Below are positions 31,771 through 40,567 of a stretch of 53,443 bases of DNA, piece after piece. Under the pieces are notes generated by a model. That model made no database searches. It was not told where the DNA came from and was given only the letters and a program-made list of their open reading frames with translations. The stretch comes from Bhargavaea cecembensis (lineage in GTDB: Bacteria > Bacillota > Bacilli > Bacillales_A > Planococcaceae): contig NZ_LN651371.1 of NCBI RefSeq assembly GCF_000826125.2, positions 261,762 through 315,204 on the forward strand, written 5' to 3'. Made by a program: the position numbers and the translations under genes. Numbering within the stretch: the first letter of the stretch is position 1; each line of letters opens with the position of its first letter.

Positions 31771-33060
31771 TCAGAAGATCGTCTCATACAGCAGGAACAG
31801 GTTCAGGCAGATGATCAGGACGGCGATCAGCCAGGCTGTCACGGTCGTGATTTTCCGGTTGACGAGTGTGCCCATGAGTTTTTTGTCGCTCGTGAAGACG
31901 ATCAGCGGGATGAGCGCGAACGCGATGCCGAACGACAGGATCACCTGGCTCATGACGAGCGCCTTCGACGGATTGATGCCGAGCATGATAATGATGATCG
32001 GCGGCAGCATCGTGATGACGCGCCGCAGGTAGATGGGGATCCGCTTGCGGATATATCCCTGCATGACGATGTCGCCGGTGAGCGTGCCGACCGATGAACT
32101 GGACAGGCCGGCCGCCAGAAGCCCGACCCCGAACAGGATGGCCACATGCGTTCCGAGCATCGAGCCGAACTGGTCGTACGCGACCTCAAGATCATCGACC
32201 TGTACGCCTGCCTTGTAAAACAGTGCTGCCGCGACGATCAGCATGCTCGCGTTGATCGCTCCGGCGATGATCATGGCGATAATGACATCGATTGATTCAA
32301 ACTTGAAGATCTTCTTCCGTTCGGCTTCGTTCCGCCCGACGATCCGCTTGTTCGTCAGGCCGGAATGCAGATAGATCGCGTGCGGCATGACCGTCGCCCC
32401 AAGCATCCCGGCGGACAGCAGGATGCTGTCCACGCCTTCGAATCTCGGCGTGAACAGACCGGCGAGCAACGGGCCTGCTTCAGGTTTTGCAACGAACACC
32501 TGGACGCCGAATGCGATGACCACGACGAAAATCATGCCGGCGATGATCGCTTCAAGCGACCGGATGCCCCGCCGCTGCATCTCCAGGATGGCGAACGATC
32601 CGATGGCGGCGATGACGGCGGCCGCGCCCATCGGGATATTGAACACGAGATACAGCCCGAGCGCCGCCCCGATGAACTCTGCCAGGTCGGTCGCCATGAT
32701 GACGAGCTCCGCCTGGATCCAAAGGAAGATCGACGTCTTCTTCGAAAACCGCTCGCGGCTCACTTCCGGCAGATTCCGGCCGGTCGCAATTCCGAGCTTC
32801 GCCGACATCATCTGGATAAGCACCGCCATCAGGTTCGATGCCAGGATCACCCAGAGCAGCTTGTAGCCGTATGCCGATCCCGCCGAGATGTTCGTTGCGT
32901 AGTTGCCGGGATCGATATAGGCGACCGCCGCGATAAAAGCAGGTCCGAGGAACGGCAGGAGCTGACGGATCCCTTTCGTTTCTCCGCTCAGGGAAGTGCT
33001 GGCATGCTTCTGCAGGGCTTCGTCTTTTATATTCGTTTCTTCCCGACTTTTAGGCTTCAT
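31771..33060 (-). CDS. mntH: Nramp-family Mn2+ transporter MntH
   Basis: A 429-residue divalent metal/proton symporter with 11 hydrophobic segments. The metal-site motif is YIDPGNYATNI (helix 1), and the helix-6 site is MPHAIYLHSGL, which holds the Met/His pattern replaced here by the PHAIYLHS form. MntH imports manganese. The gene has a strong promoter (33129-33158) and an MntR-like box (33098-33113) between promoter and start, so Mn-dependent repression is likely. Manganese import fits the surrounding peroxide-defence genes (KatE and the HTH-desulfoferrodoxin protein). Confidence 0.93.
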   Translation of the reverse strand: MKPKSREETNIKDEALQKHASTSLSGETKGIRQLLPFLGPAFIAAVAYIDPGNYATNISAGSAYGYKLLWVILASNLMAVLIQMMSAKLGIATGRNLPEVSRERFSKKTSIFLWIQAELVIMATDLAEFIGAALGLYLVFNIPMGAAAVIAAIGSFAILEMQRRGIRSLEAIIAGMIFVVVIAFGVQVFVAKPEAGPLLAGLFTPRFEGVDSILLSAGMLGATVMPHAIYLHSGLTNKRIVGRNEAERKKIFKFESIDVIIAMIIAGAINASMLIVAAALFYKAGVQVDDLEVAYDQFGSMLGTHVAILFGVGLLAAGLSSSSVGTLTGDIVMQGYIRKRIPIYLRRVITMLPPIIIIMLGINPSKALVMSQVILSFGIAFALIPLIVFTSDKKLMGTLVNRKITTVTAWLIAVLIICLNLFLLYETIF

Positions 33061-33097
33061 GTAAAATCCCTCAATCCTGAACTGGAACGTTCAAAAA

Positions 33098-33113
33098 GTT
33101 GCCTTAAGGAAAC
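33098..33113. promoter_or_regulatory. MntR-like operator
   Basis: GTTGCCTTAAGGAAAC is a near-perfect palindrome resembling the MntR boxes of Bacillus mntH/mntA. It lies just downstream of the -10 of the mntH promoter, where a repressor would block transcription. Confidence 0.75.
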
Positions 33114-33128
33114 TCTTTGATGGAATTA

Positions 33129-33158
33129 ATTATAATTAACTTCCAGTTCGCAAGTCAA
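33129..33158 (-). promoter_or_regulatory. Sigma-A promoter of mntH
   Basis: On the reverse strand TTGACT (33158-33153), 18-base spacer, TATAAT (33134-33129). Confidence 0.8.
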
Positions 33159-33283
33159 ACCGTCCGCTTGAAGCGACCGTCCGCTCTCCTTAACCTCTAT
33201 TACCCGCCTGCCGTGGGAACATGCAAAGAATATCCGTTTGGGCTGGCCGGGATATGCAGTGCCTGAAAGGTTTTAGGCAAAAC

Positions 33284-33312
33284 AAAAAGGACAGCACAGA
33301 GCCGTCCTTTTT
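33284..33312 (-). terminator. Intrinsic terminator after a short open frame
   Basis: AAAAAGGAC/GTCCTTTTT with an 11-base loop; U-rich on either strand. Confidence 0.7.
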
Positions 33313-33320
33313 AATGAGTT

Positions 33321-33440
33321 TTATTTATTCGCGTTTTGAGCTGCCTGAAGGTCCCGCACTAATTTAAACGCCTGATTGGTTAAGCTGTTCCAAGCGGCAT
33401 CCGCCATTACTTCTCTTCTACTGCTTTTTAAAATATCCAC
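33321..33440 (-). CDS. Possible small protein (39 residues)
   Basis: A short frame starting with GTG at 33440 (AGGAAAG four bases upstream) or with ATG at 33407 (28 residues). The peptide contains DAAWNSLTNQAFKLVRDLQ, which would form an amphipathic helix. It overlaps the end of the upstream gene by 13 bases and stops eight bases before an intrinsic terminator, which is the main reason to take it seriously. No family is recognised. Confidence 0.35.
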   Translation of the reverse strand: MDILKSSRREVMADAAWNSLTNQAFKLVRDLQAAQNANK

Positions 33441-33841
33441 GGCTCTTTCCTGAACGGGACGAGCTCCTTGGCCGCCCGGGCCACCCCTTCCGCTCCCGGC
33501 GGCGGATCAACCGAGCCCCGGACGCCCTGGATCCGGCCGTCCGCATACCGGATCGTCACTTCATAGCTCCAGCCGTCGAGCACGGGAGAGCCGTAGTCTT
33601 TGATCCAGCCGTCAACGTGGAATTGGGTGATGAGTGAATCCAGGAAATCTGCAGCCGCGGCCGGGGCGATCCGGTATTCGTCCCTTCGGAAATCCATCTT
33701 ACCGGGTTGTCCGCCTGCCGTCAGGATTTCATGGGTGACCGCTCCGCTCCGGCTGATCTCCACTTCATGGACCCGCTCCTCTCCCGGGGAGATCGGGCCG
33801 CTTGCATACATTTCAAAGCGGATGGACCGGATCTGATTCAT
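33428..33841 (-). CDS. Hypothetical protein (137 residues)
   Basis: I do not recognise a family. The protein is soluble and looks like a small alpha/beta domain: an N-terminal beta-rich part (IRSIRFEMYASG, RVHEVEISRSG), a helix (AAADFLDSLITQFH), then beta strands (YEVTIRYADGRIQGVRGSVDPP) and a short end PFRKEPWIF. It follows the broken ADP-ribosylglycohydrolase gene by 53 bases on the same strand and may share its transcript. No signal peptide or membrane segment is visible. Confidence 0.6.
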   Translation of the reverse strand: MNQIRSIRFEMYASGPISPGEERVHEVEISRSGAVTHEILTAGGQPGKMDFRRDEYRIAPAAAADFLDSLITQFHVDGWIKDYGSPVLDGWSYEVTIRYADGRIQGVRGSVDPPPGAEGVARAAKELVPFRKEPWIF

Positions 33842-33894
33842 GGGCAGCTCACTTCGCTTTCCATTCGATTTGTCTCACTTCCGGACTTCGTCTT

Positions 33895-35077
33895 TCATTC
33901 ATCCAGCTGTTCGAGCCTTTTCAGCCACTCTGTGATCTTCCCCGACTTCAGGAAATGAAGAAGGGTTCCTTCGCTGAAACGGTCCGCCCGGATTACACCC
34001 ATGATGAGCGCAAGCACCGCCTGCCCGTCTAAAGCCGATGCGTCCGCCTTTTCCATGGGCCTGCCCGCCCAGTCGATGCCGTTCTGTTCAAGAATGTCTT
34101 TGTATCTGTTCAGTTCATACTCCGGATGGCAATCGGCAAACCTGTGGAAATCAGCCAGGAACAACCAAGTCTCCTCGCTCGGATCAACATATGCCAATTG
34201 AATGGTTCCGCCATCATTTCGGCTGCCTCCGGACCATTCGCCATGCTGGCTTTCTTCCAGTTTGACGATATGGTCCGTCAGAAGCGCATACTTGCCATGT
34301 CCGTCATCGCCGGTCCAAGCCTGCCACTCCCGGTAGATTCCAAGCAGTTCTTCATTCAGGTAACCGAGCGCCTGTTCTTCAAGTTCTGCCGGCACGCCGT
34401 AAAACGCCTCCGCGATGGCACCGGTGATGGCAGCGAGCGTATCGCTGTCGCCGCCGACTGAAATGGCGGTCCGGATGGCGTCTTCAAACGACACAGATTC
34501 CAAGAACGCCTGGATGGCCTGAGGCACCGTGTCCTGGCACGTTTCATTGAACTCATACGTATCCCGGATGCCGTCGATGGTGAAGTCGAGCGGATAATAC
34601 TCCGACTTGATGAAACTCTGGATTTTTTCTCGATCCGATCCATTCCTCGCCATCCAGATCGCTGCGGCAACGGCTTCTGCCCCCTTCAGCCCTTCCGGAT
34701 GGTTATGTGTCACGCAGGTCACGGCGTCGGATCACCCGCATGGCCGCCCCGTTGCCGAAGCTGCAGTACGGCTCGGGGTGAGGATTGAACACCCAATTAC
34801 CGAACATGCCGCCGTATCCGCAGTCCGGATACTTGCGACCGATCTCCTGCATAAACCGGACGGCTTGTTCACTGAGACGCTTCATTCCGAGGTCTTCTAT
34901 TTTGAACAAAGAGCCCAGTTCCTTTTTGGTTTCCATAATGGCTTTCGCCACTGCAAGCGTCATGATCGTATCGTCCGTCACTTTGCACTTCTCATGGAAC
35001 ATCACGAAATCTTTGCTGCGGTGATTGTCAAATTCAAAACGCGAACCCGCTATATCCCCAATGATGGCACCAATCAT
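33895..35077 (-). pseudogene. ADP-ribosylglycohydrolase (DraG-like) with a DUF6508-like tail, broken by deletion
   Basis: The first part (35077 to 34703, 124 residues) has the family start MIGAIIGDIAGSRFEF, the metal motif VTDDTIMT, and FGNGAAMRV, then meets a stop in a shifted frame. The second part (from about 34722 to 33895) resumes in another frame at TCVTHNHPEGLKGAEAV and carries the second metal motif VGGDSDTLAAI. About 20 codons that normally join MRV to THNHPEG are missing, so a deletion of roughly 60 bases plus frame loss separates the halves. The C-terminal 140 residues (DILEQNGIDW, ADRFSEGTLLHFLKSG) resemble DUF6508. DraG enzymes remove ADP-ribose from proteins or nucleic acid. Neither half is likely to be active alone. 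Confidence 0.8.
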
Positions 35078-35222
35078 TGAATTCCCCCCGGTTTTTGATC
35101 CTTGGTTCTCATCCAGTTCGCCTATGCTTAGATGGTCAGTTTGAGAGAGTGCAACCACTTGTCCCCCGCTCAAGCCGGCGTCTCGTCAATCCAGCGCACT
35201 TGAAGAAACAAATCCGCAAGAT

Positions 35223-35306
35223 ACGTTGCCTTTATCAGCCGGAACGTTATCTTTATCGGACAAAGCGTTATTTTTATCCGAAGAAACGTTATCTTTATCC
35301 GTTCCC
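35223..35306. repeat. 21-bp tandem array, word CGTTATCTTTATC (array F)
   Basis: Four exact 21-base units start at 35223, 35244, 35265 and 35286. The word is CGTTATCTTTATC (first copy CGTTGCCTTTATC, third CGTTATTTTTATC) and the eight remaining bases vary (AGCCGGAA, GGACAAAG, CGAAGAAA). It starts just beyond the dus terminator on the reverse strand. The same word makes the array at 12177-12239. Confidence 0.85.
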
Positions 35307-35314
35307 CCTCTACC

Positions 35315-35341
35315 AAAAAACGAATCCCGCACTCGGGATCG
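35315..35341 (-). terminator. Intrinsic terminator of the dus gene
   Basis: CGATCCCG, loop AGTG, CGGGATTCG, then TTTTTT on the reverse strand. Confidence 0.85.
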
Positions 35342-35362
35342 TTATGGTTCACCTGTGAAAAG

Positions 35363-36328
35363 TCAATTCGTGTTTTGTTGAAATTCATCCAGCAAACCGC
35401 GTGCTTCATCCGTCGACTTCGTGCTCATCAACTTATTCCGCAATTCGCCGGCACCATGGAAGCCTTTGACATAAATCTTAAAGAAGCGATGCAGCCCGGT
35501 GATCGGCCGGCGGATGTCTTCGATATACTGATCGTGCAGATCGAGGTGCAGCCGAAGAAGATCAAGAAGTTCATTGCTGCTGTGCTCCTTCGGCTCCGTT
35601 TCAAAAGCGAACGGGTTTTTGAAAATCCCGCGGCCGATCATGACCCCGTCCACGCCGTATTTCTCCACGAGCTCCAGGCCGGTCTTGCGGTCCGGGATGT
35701 CCCCGTTGATTGTGAGCAGCGTATCCGGCGCCACGCAGTCACGCAATTTCTTGATCTCCGGGATGAGGTCCCAGTGGGCATCGACCTGGCTCATTTCCTT
35801 CCGCGTCCTTAAATGAATCGACAAATTCGCGATGTTTTGTTTCAGCACGTGCGTCAGCCATTCTTCCCATTCGCTGATCTCTTCGAAGCCGAGACGTGTC
35901 TTCACGCTGACCGGCAGGCCGCCTGCTTTCGCTGCCTCGATCAGTTCAGCGGCGGCGTCCGGGCGCAGGATCAGACCGCTCCCCTTGCCGCGCTCGGCCA
36001 CATTCGGAACCGGGCAGCCCATGTTGATGTCGACGCCCTTGAATCCGAGCTCCGCCATGCCGATGCTCATTTGGCGGAAGAATTCAGGCTTGTCCCCCCA
36101 GATGTGCGCAACCATCGGCTGTTCATCTTCCGTGAACAGCAGCCGGCCGTGCACACTTTTAATTCCTTCCGGATGGCAGTAGCTGTCCGAATTCGTAAAC
36201 TCCGTGAAAAACACATCCGGACGGCCGGCTTCGGCCACGACATGGCGGAACACCACGTCCGTCACATCTTCCATCGGCGCCAGCACAAAAAATGGGCGCG
36301 GCAGATCGCGCCAGAAATTATTGTTCAT
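35363..36328 (-). CDS. dus: tRNA-dihydrouridine synthase (YfjN/Dus2 type)
   Basis: A 321-residue FMN enzyme that reduces uridine to dihydrouridine in tRNA. It closely follows B. subtilis Yfj[21 protein letters not shown] at the start, catalytic Cys in NMGCPVPNV, the FMN/phosphate loop [21 protein letters not shown], and [15 protein letters not shown] with [13 protein letters not shown]. The C-terminal helical tRNA-binding domain begins near residue 240. Which uridines it modifies is not given by sequence alone. It is a single gene with its own terminator. Confidence 0.93.
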   Translation of the reverse strand: MNNNFWRDLPRPFFVLAPMEDVTDVVFRHVVAEAGRPDVFFTEFTNSDSYCHPEGIKSVHGRLLFTEDEQPMVAHIWGDKPEFFRQMSIGMAELGFKGVDINMGCPVPNVAERGKGSGLILRPDAAAELIEAAKAGGLPVSVKTRLGFEEISEWEEWLTHVLKQNIANLSIHLRTRKEMSQVDAHWDLIPEIKKLRDCVAPDTLLTINGDIPDRKTGLELVEKYGVDGVMIGRGIFKNPFAFETEPKEHSSNELLDLLRLHLDLHDQYIEDIRRPITGLHRFFKIYVKGFHGAGELRNKLMSTKSTDEARGLLDEFQQNTN

Positions 36329-36445
36329 TTCAAGTTCAGATCCTCTCGTTCACAGATGCAATTATTTATGAATCGTACCAATTAATCAGTTGAATTTCCA
36401 GCCATGAGACTGCCGGAAAACGGCCCGTCCGCTTGCAGGCACCGA

Positions 36446-36470
36446 GTTTGCCTAGACTTCATTAGTGGAA
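36446..36470 (+). promoter_or_regulatory. Weak sigma-B-like promoter candidate
   Basis: GTTTGC (36446-36451), 13-base spacer, GTGGAA (36465-36470). It is only a partial fit to GTTTAA/GGGTAT. The related B. subtilis gene ydaP is a sigma-B target, which is why it is listed. Confidence 0.3.
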
Positions 36471-36525
36471 GAACTAACAGAAGCGGAATTACATCAGGCC
36501 GACATCACGGAGGAGGTTAAAGTTT

Positions 36526-38142
36526 GTGACGAGTGAAGAGAAAAATGTTGCGGAGTTGATGCTTGATCAATTGTCCCTGTACGGGGTGAAACGGATTTAC
36601 GGAGTCGTGGGCGATGCCAGCTTCGGGCTCATCGACGCGCTGGCAAGACAGGATCAGATCCAATTCATCGCATGCAAACATGAGTCAACGGCTGCGTTCA
36701 TGGCGTCCGCGGAAGCGAAGTTGACCGGCGGGCTCGGCGTTTGTACGGCGACGATGGGACCGGGTGCGACGAACTTGCTGAACGGACTCGGAGATGCACA
36801 CGCGGATCGTGCGCCCGTCCTTGCGCTCACCGGACAGGCACCGACTGATAAAATCGGCAAGACCGTCCCGCAGTTCGTCAACCAGCAAGATCTCATGAAG
36901 CCGTTCGCTGCCTATTCGGCCAATGTGGCGAGTCCCGACGCTGCGCTCGATCTTCTGGAAAAAGCGGCGGGCACTGCACTCAACCAGCGGGCCGTCACTC
37001 ATCTGTCCGTGCCAAAGGATCTGTTCATGGCGCAATCGGAAGCCAAACCGCGGCCGTTGCCGGAAGTGATTGAAGGAGCCTCCGTCTTTACGAAGGAAAG
37101 CCTGCAAAAGGCGGCGGATATCATGAAATCAGCGAAGCGCCCGATGATTCTGGCAGGGTCCGGGGCGGCAGGAACTGCCGAAGATCTCAAGAAACTGGCG
37201 GAACATTGGGGCGCCGGCATCCTGGCCAGCCTCGGCGGAAAAGGGCTGGTGGAAGAATCCTTCCCGCACATGCTGCAAGGGATCGGCGAAGGCGGCAACC
37301 CGCATGCCGCCGGCTTATTCAAAGAAGCGGACGTGGTCTTGCTTGCGGGCACGACCTGGTGGCCTGAAGGCTATGTCCCGGAAGATGCCCGGGTGATCCA
37401 GATTGACCGCCATTTCGATCAAGTCGAGAAGAACATTCCCGTGAAAATCGGAATCACCGGCAAAACGGAGGAAGTGCTGCCCATCTTAGTGGAAAGTCTC
37501 TCGGGGTTCTCCCGCGCGGAAGATTGGATGAACCGGTGCCAAGAAGTCAAGGAGAAATGGGATCGTCAAAACGAAGAGGAAGGCAACACCGAAGGTTATC
37601 CGGTTCACCCTTCCCGGATCATCCGGGCCCTTGACCGCACTGTGGAGCGGGACGCCGTCCTGGCGCTGGACACGGGAGACAACACCGTGTGGACGAACCG
37701 CAACTTCAGGCAAACAGACCAGACCACCTTGTTCTCCGGCTACTGGCGGACGATGGGCTTCGGCCTCCCGGCTGCCATGGCGGCCAAACTGGTGAACCCC
37801 GAAAAACAGGTTGTGGCGATTGTCGGAGACGGCGGCCTGCAGATGGTCCTCGCAGATCTGCTGACCGCCACCCGCTACGGTCTCGACATCACCGTCGTCG
37901 TCCTGAACAACGAATCACTTCAGATGGAAGTCGACAAGCTGAAAGTCCTCGGGGCAAAAGGCGTCGGGACCGATCTGACCAATCCGGACTTTGTGAAGTT
38001 GGCCGAAGCTTGCGGATGGACAGGATTCCGGCCGGAGTCGGAAGAGGAACTCGAGTCGGTGATGGAGAAAGCGCTGAACACCGGCGGACCGGCGCTTGTG
38101 GACATTCCGACGGCGCAGGCGTTTTTCCCGGAGACGGAATAA
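36526..38142 (+). CDS. TPP-dependent pyruvate oxidase-like enzyme (YdaP/PoxB type)
   Basis: A 538-residue thiamine diphosphate enzyme of the acetolactate synthase/pyruvate oxidase superfamily. The catalytic Glu is in CKHESTAAFMASAEAK with the following GPGATNLLNGL; the middle FAD/Rossmann-like domain spans about 190-330; the TPP-Mg motif starts at VGDGGLQMV and ends with the NN pair in VVLNNESLQ. The end PALVDIPTAQ is typical. Substrate is most likely pyruvate, decarboxylated to acetate or acetyl phosphate with electrons to quinone or oxygen; acetolactate synthase is less likely because no small subunit is near. GTG at 36526 follows GGAGG by nine bases. Confidence 0.82.
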   Translation: MTSEEKNVAELMLDQLSLYGVKRIYGVVGDASFGLIDALARQDQIQFIACKHESTAAFMASAEAKLTGGLGVCTATMGPGATNLLNGLGDAHADRAPVLALTGQAPTDKIGKTVPQFVNQQDLMKPFAAYSANVASPDAALDLLEKAAGTALNQRAVTHLSVPKDLFMAQSEAKPRPLPEVIEGASVFTKESLQKAADIMKSAKRPMILAGSGAAGTAEDLKKLAEHWGAGILASLGGKGLVEESFPHMLQGIGEGGNPHAAGLFKEADVVLLAGTTWWPEGYVPEDARVIQIDRHFDQVEKNIPVKIGITGKTEEVLPILVESLSGFSRAEDWMNRCQEVKEKWDRQNEEEGNTEGYPVHPSRIIRALDRTVERDAVLALDTGDNTVWTNRNFRQTDQTTLFSGYWRTMGFGLPAAMAAKLVNPEKQVVAIVGDGGLQMVLADLLTATRYGLDITVVVLNNESLQMEVDKLKVLGAKGVGTDLTNPDFVKLAEACGWTGFRPESEEELESVMEKALNTGGPALVDIPTAQAFFPETE

Positions 38143-38179
38143 AAAAGTTGAAGGGGGCTAAATGCCCCTTCAACTTTTT
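38141..38179. terminator. Bidirectional terminator
   Basis: AAAAAAGTTGAAGGGG/CCCCTTCAACTTTTTT long stem with AAATG-type loop, between convergent genes. Confidence 0.9.
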
Positions 38180-38206
38180 TGCTTTCCAGCTACTTTCTGC
38201 CCTCAC

Positions 38207-39916
38207 TTAAGGAATGACTACGACATTATCCTGGGTAATGGTTTTCGTGAAGGTTTCAGCGAGGGGGTTTTTTCCGAGAGAATCGTCAGTGAGAACCGGT
38301 TCCTCGTTATGTTTTACTTCTTCCGGGACGATGGTGAGGGTGGACGTTTGGTCAATGTTGGTTTCTGGGATACTCACGTAGACTTTGTTGCCGTTAATCA
38401 CATTGCTCCAGCTACCCCAAATATAAACAGAGGCTTCCGTTTCGCCAATTTTAAGGCTCATCATATCTGTAAGCCGTTCAGCAAGATTAGTATTGAACTC
38501 TTCCCACCAATCCCGCTGTCCATCATCTTCATAGAACGTATCGTTAAATATAGTAGAGATGTCTTCGGAAAACGTAAGTTGGATCTCATGGCTTGTGTTT
38601 TCGCCAGGCGCTTTGATCACATAATCGGCGGAAACAAGGGCCGGCCCTACATTATCATGAAACACACCGGTCACCATGACATTCTTAGGCGCTTCTGTGC
38701 CGTTGTTCGCTGCAAATGAGTTGCCGACAATAATATCGCTGTTTATGGTTTTGACATTTTGCGTGATTTCGAACGTATACTCCATATCCGCAGAAATCGG
38801 CCCTTCCGGCGATGGAAGCGTAATAGTCACGTAATTCTCTTCGCCATAAATACTTGTCCCTTCAGGCATCGGACCGCCGTTGAACCTGTAATTCGAAAGA
38901 TCGAGGGTCGTTTTGCTCATGTTCTGAGGATAGATGATCTTAATTACGTTGTTATCAATGCTGATATTCTTGATTCTCTTGTACTGCGGCTCCCTGACGT
39001 TCACCTTGATCGAGGCGGTCAGATCGGTACCGGGGAAATTCCCGGTGAGTATATATGATCCCACTTCGTCTTTGTTGAGATCCTCTGTGTTCCACACGAC
39101 GGCAGCAGTGGACTTGAGTCCGCTCTTCAAAGTCACTTCGACTGTTTCCGGCAGCTTCGGCATTTCCCCTAAATTAACGGTAATATCCGCCAATCCACTG
39201 ACGGACTTAATCGGGAATGGGTAAGGCTCTTCCGTATCCAATCCTTCGGAAACTTTGACGGCGCGAACCATGAATGAAGCAAACTGCGAGCGGCTCGTGG
39301 TTTCAAACGGACGGTAATGATTGGCATTGGAAATCCCGTTCTCAATAATGATTTCAATGGACTTGGCATAAGCAGTTTCTCCATCATAATAAATATTTGG
39401 AGTGCCTCCCTTGTCTTCAAAACCAAAAGCCCTCACCAAGACTTCTGCAATCTGGTCACGCGGCATTAATTTTGAAGCGTTCAGCCTGTTATTGGAACCC
39501 TCAAAGATTCCTGCGTCTTTGACAATTTTCGAATAAACCACGAGTTCTGCATCAGCCCAGTCATCGGGCACATCATCGAAATTCTCCACACCGTTGATGT
39601 TGTGCTCACGCACATACTCTTCAAGCGTCATGCCGCTCTTTGAGACGACATACTTGCCGAGCACCTTTGCCACGTTGCCGCGGTTCAACTTTTGATTCGG
39701 CTTAAATGTTCCGTCGTTATAGCCGGTCATTACACCTAATTCATTGGCTTCCAAAACGTTTATGTAATGTGTGCTCCAGTTAGGGACGTCCGTAAATGGA
39801 TAATCCGATATCCACCCGTAGTACGGAGCAGCCGAGGCAACCGGAACAATCGCTGAACCGACAAGGGCAACGCTGGCCGTTGCCATGGCAAATCTTTTGT
39901 AGGTCTTTGTTTTCAC
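38207..39916 (-). CDS. S-layer-homology (SLH) domain surface protein
   Basis: A 569-residue exported protein. The signal peptide (about 1-30) ends VASAA. Three SLH domains follow (about 35-235), seen by FTDVPNWSTHYINVLEANELG with GYNDGTFKPNQKLNRG in parts, then DDVPDDWADAELVVYSKI and a third with YAKSIEIIIENGI. They bind pyruvylated secondary cell-wall polymer. Residues near 240-320 look like a bacterial Ig-like (Big_4) domain (ADITVNLGEMP, GSYILTGNFPGT). The rest is beta-rich with no known family. The start is GTG at 39916 after AAGGAGA; a longer frame upstream is rejected. Base composition is lower in GC (about 45 per cent in the line I counted) than its neighbours. Confidence 0.85.
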   Translation of the reverse strand: MKTKTYKRFAMATASVALVGSAIVPVASAAPYYGWISDYPFTDVPNWSTHYINVLEANELGVMTGYNDGTFKPNQKLNRGNVAKVLGKYVVSKSGMTLEEYVREHNINGVENFDDVPDDWADAELVVYSKIVKDAGIFEGSNNRLNASKLMPRDQIAEVLVRAFGFEDKGGTPNIYYDGETAYAKSIEIIIENGISNANHYRPFETTSRSQFASFMVRAVKVSEGLDTEEPYPFPIKSVSGLADITVNLGEMPKLPETVEVTLKSGLKSTAAVVWNTEDLNKDEVGSYILTGNFPGTDLTASIKVNVREPQYKRIKNISIDNNVIKIIYPQNMSKTTLDLSNYRFNGGPMPEGTSIYGEENYVTITLPSPEGPISADMEYTFEITQNVKTINSDIIVGNSFAANNGTEAPKNVMVTGVFHDNVGPALVSADYVIKAPGENTSHEIQLTFSEDISTIFNDTFYEDDGQRDWWEEFNTNLAERLTDMMSLKIGETEASVYIWGSWSNVINGNKVYVSIPETNIDQTSTLTIVPEEVKHNEEPVLTDDSLGKNPLAETFTKTITQDNVVVIP

Positions 39917-39968
39917 CCAAACCCTCTCCTTTTCTATGTTTAAATGCATACGAATCCATATACAGAAA

Positions 39969-39977
39969 ATTATACCA
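39969..39977 (-). promoter_or_regulatory. Extended -10 promoter of the SLH gene
   Basis: TGGTATAAT on the reverse strand, about 55 bases before the start codon, with no good -35. It is in an AT-rich region. Confidence 0.5.
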
Positions 39978-40277
39978 TATTTTCCGTACTCCTTTCTCTG
40001 AAGTTTAATAAACAAAAAATCCAGTGTGGGAAAATTCTATTTTCTTCCCCTGACTCATCAAGGCTACATCTTTTCCGGGACGTCTGACTGTTGGACTTCA
40101 TCATAAAAGTGACACTATTGTTTCCAAAAAACATCATTGAAGCACATGCGAAAGTGGAGATTAGGCTGGCTGGAAGACACATCCCACCGGGAGCAATGGC
40201 CGATCCCTCACTCTGTGGCCGTCTGGCTTTTTTCGCATATGTATAGGGAGACCAAACGAATAAAGGAAGTGAACTGC
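39978..40277. other. Intergenic region between the SLH gene and a small forward gene
   Basis: AT-rich on the SLH side and GC-richer after 40140. I see no coding frame with a ribosome site, no recognisable riboswitch and no 21-bp array here. Confidence 0.5.
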
Positions 40278-40526
40278 ATGCCGAGCCAGTCGGTGCATTC
40301 GCTGATCACCCAGACGCCCGAGGAAGGATTTGCGTTAGCGGTGAAGCTTGCACAAAAAGGCATCACGGTCACACAGCCATCCGAAGAAGTCCGGGAAGTG
40401 CTGCGGCCCGCCTATTCCACAAACCCGGACAGTCTGATCGCCTCCTCCCAAGTCATCGCCGTCCACTTCCAAACAGTTGCCGCCGCCAATAATTATTGGC
40501 GGCAGTGGATGCCTTATTATCAGTAA
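40278..40526 (+). CDS. Small hypothetical protein (82 residues)
   Basis: I do not recognise a family. The frame starts with ATG at 40278 after AAAGGAAG with eight-base spacing. The protein is soluble: a helix (TPEEGFALAVKLAQKG), a loop, a region IASSQVIAVHFQTVAAANN, and an aromatic end YWRQWMPYYQ. A perfect 22-bp palindrome lies inside its last codons. An upstream in-frame extension lacks a ribosome site. Confidence 0.55.
   Translation: MPSQSVHSLITQTPEEGFALAVKLAQKGITVTQPSEEVREVLRPAYSTNPDSLIASSQVIAVHFQTVAAANNYWRQWMPYYQ
40482..40503. repeat. Perfect 22-bp palindrome
   Basis: Half-site GCCGCCAATAA and its exact complement, with no loop, inside the 3' end of the small gene at 40278-40526. As RNA it would fold as a hairpin with ATTA at the tip. 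Confidence 0.7.
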
Positions 40527-40567
40527 GATTGTTCGGGTTAAAAAATCACTTTGCACAAATTCACAAA

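Noticed and set aside
34703-34722. GTG at 34722 as a real start for the second half of the ADP-ribosylglycohydrolase
   Set aside because: There is no ribosome site, and the product would lack the first metal motif.
40226-40256. Phage T7-like promoter (TATAGGGAGACC)
   Set aside because: Only the initial transcribed part matches; the specificity part of the promoter is absent, so this is chance.
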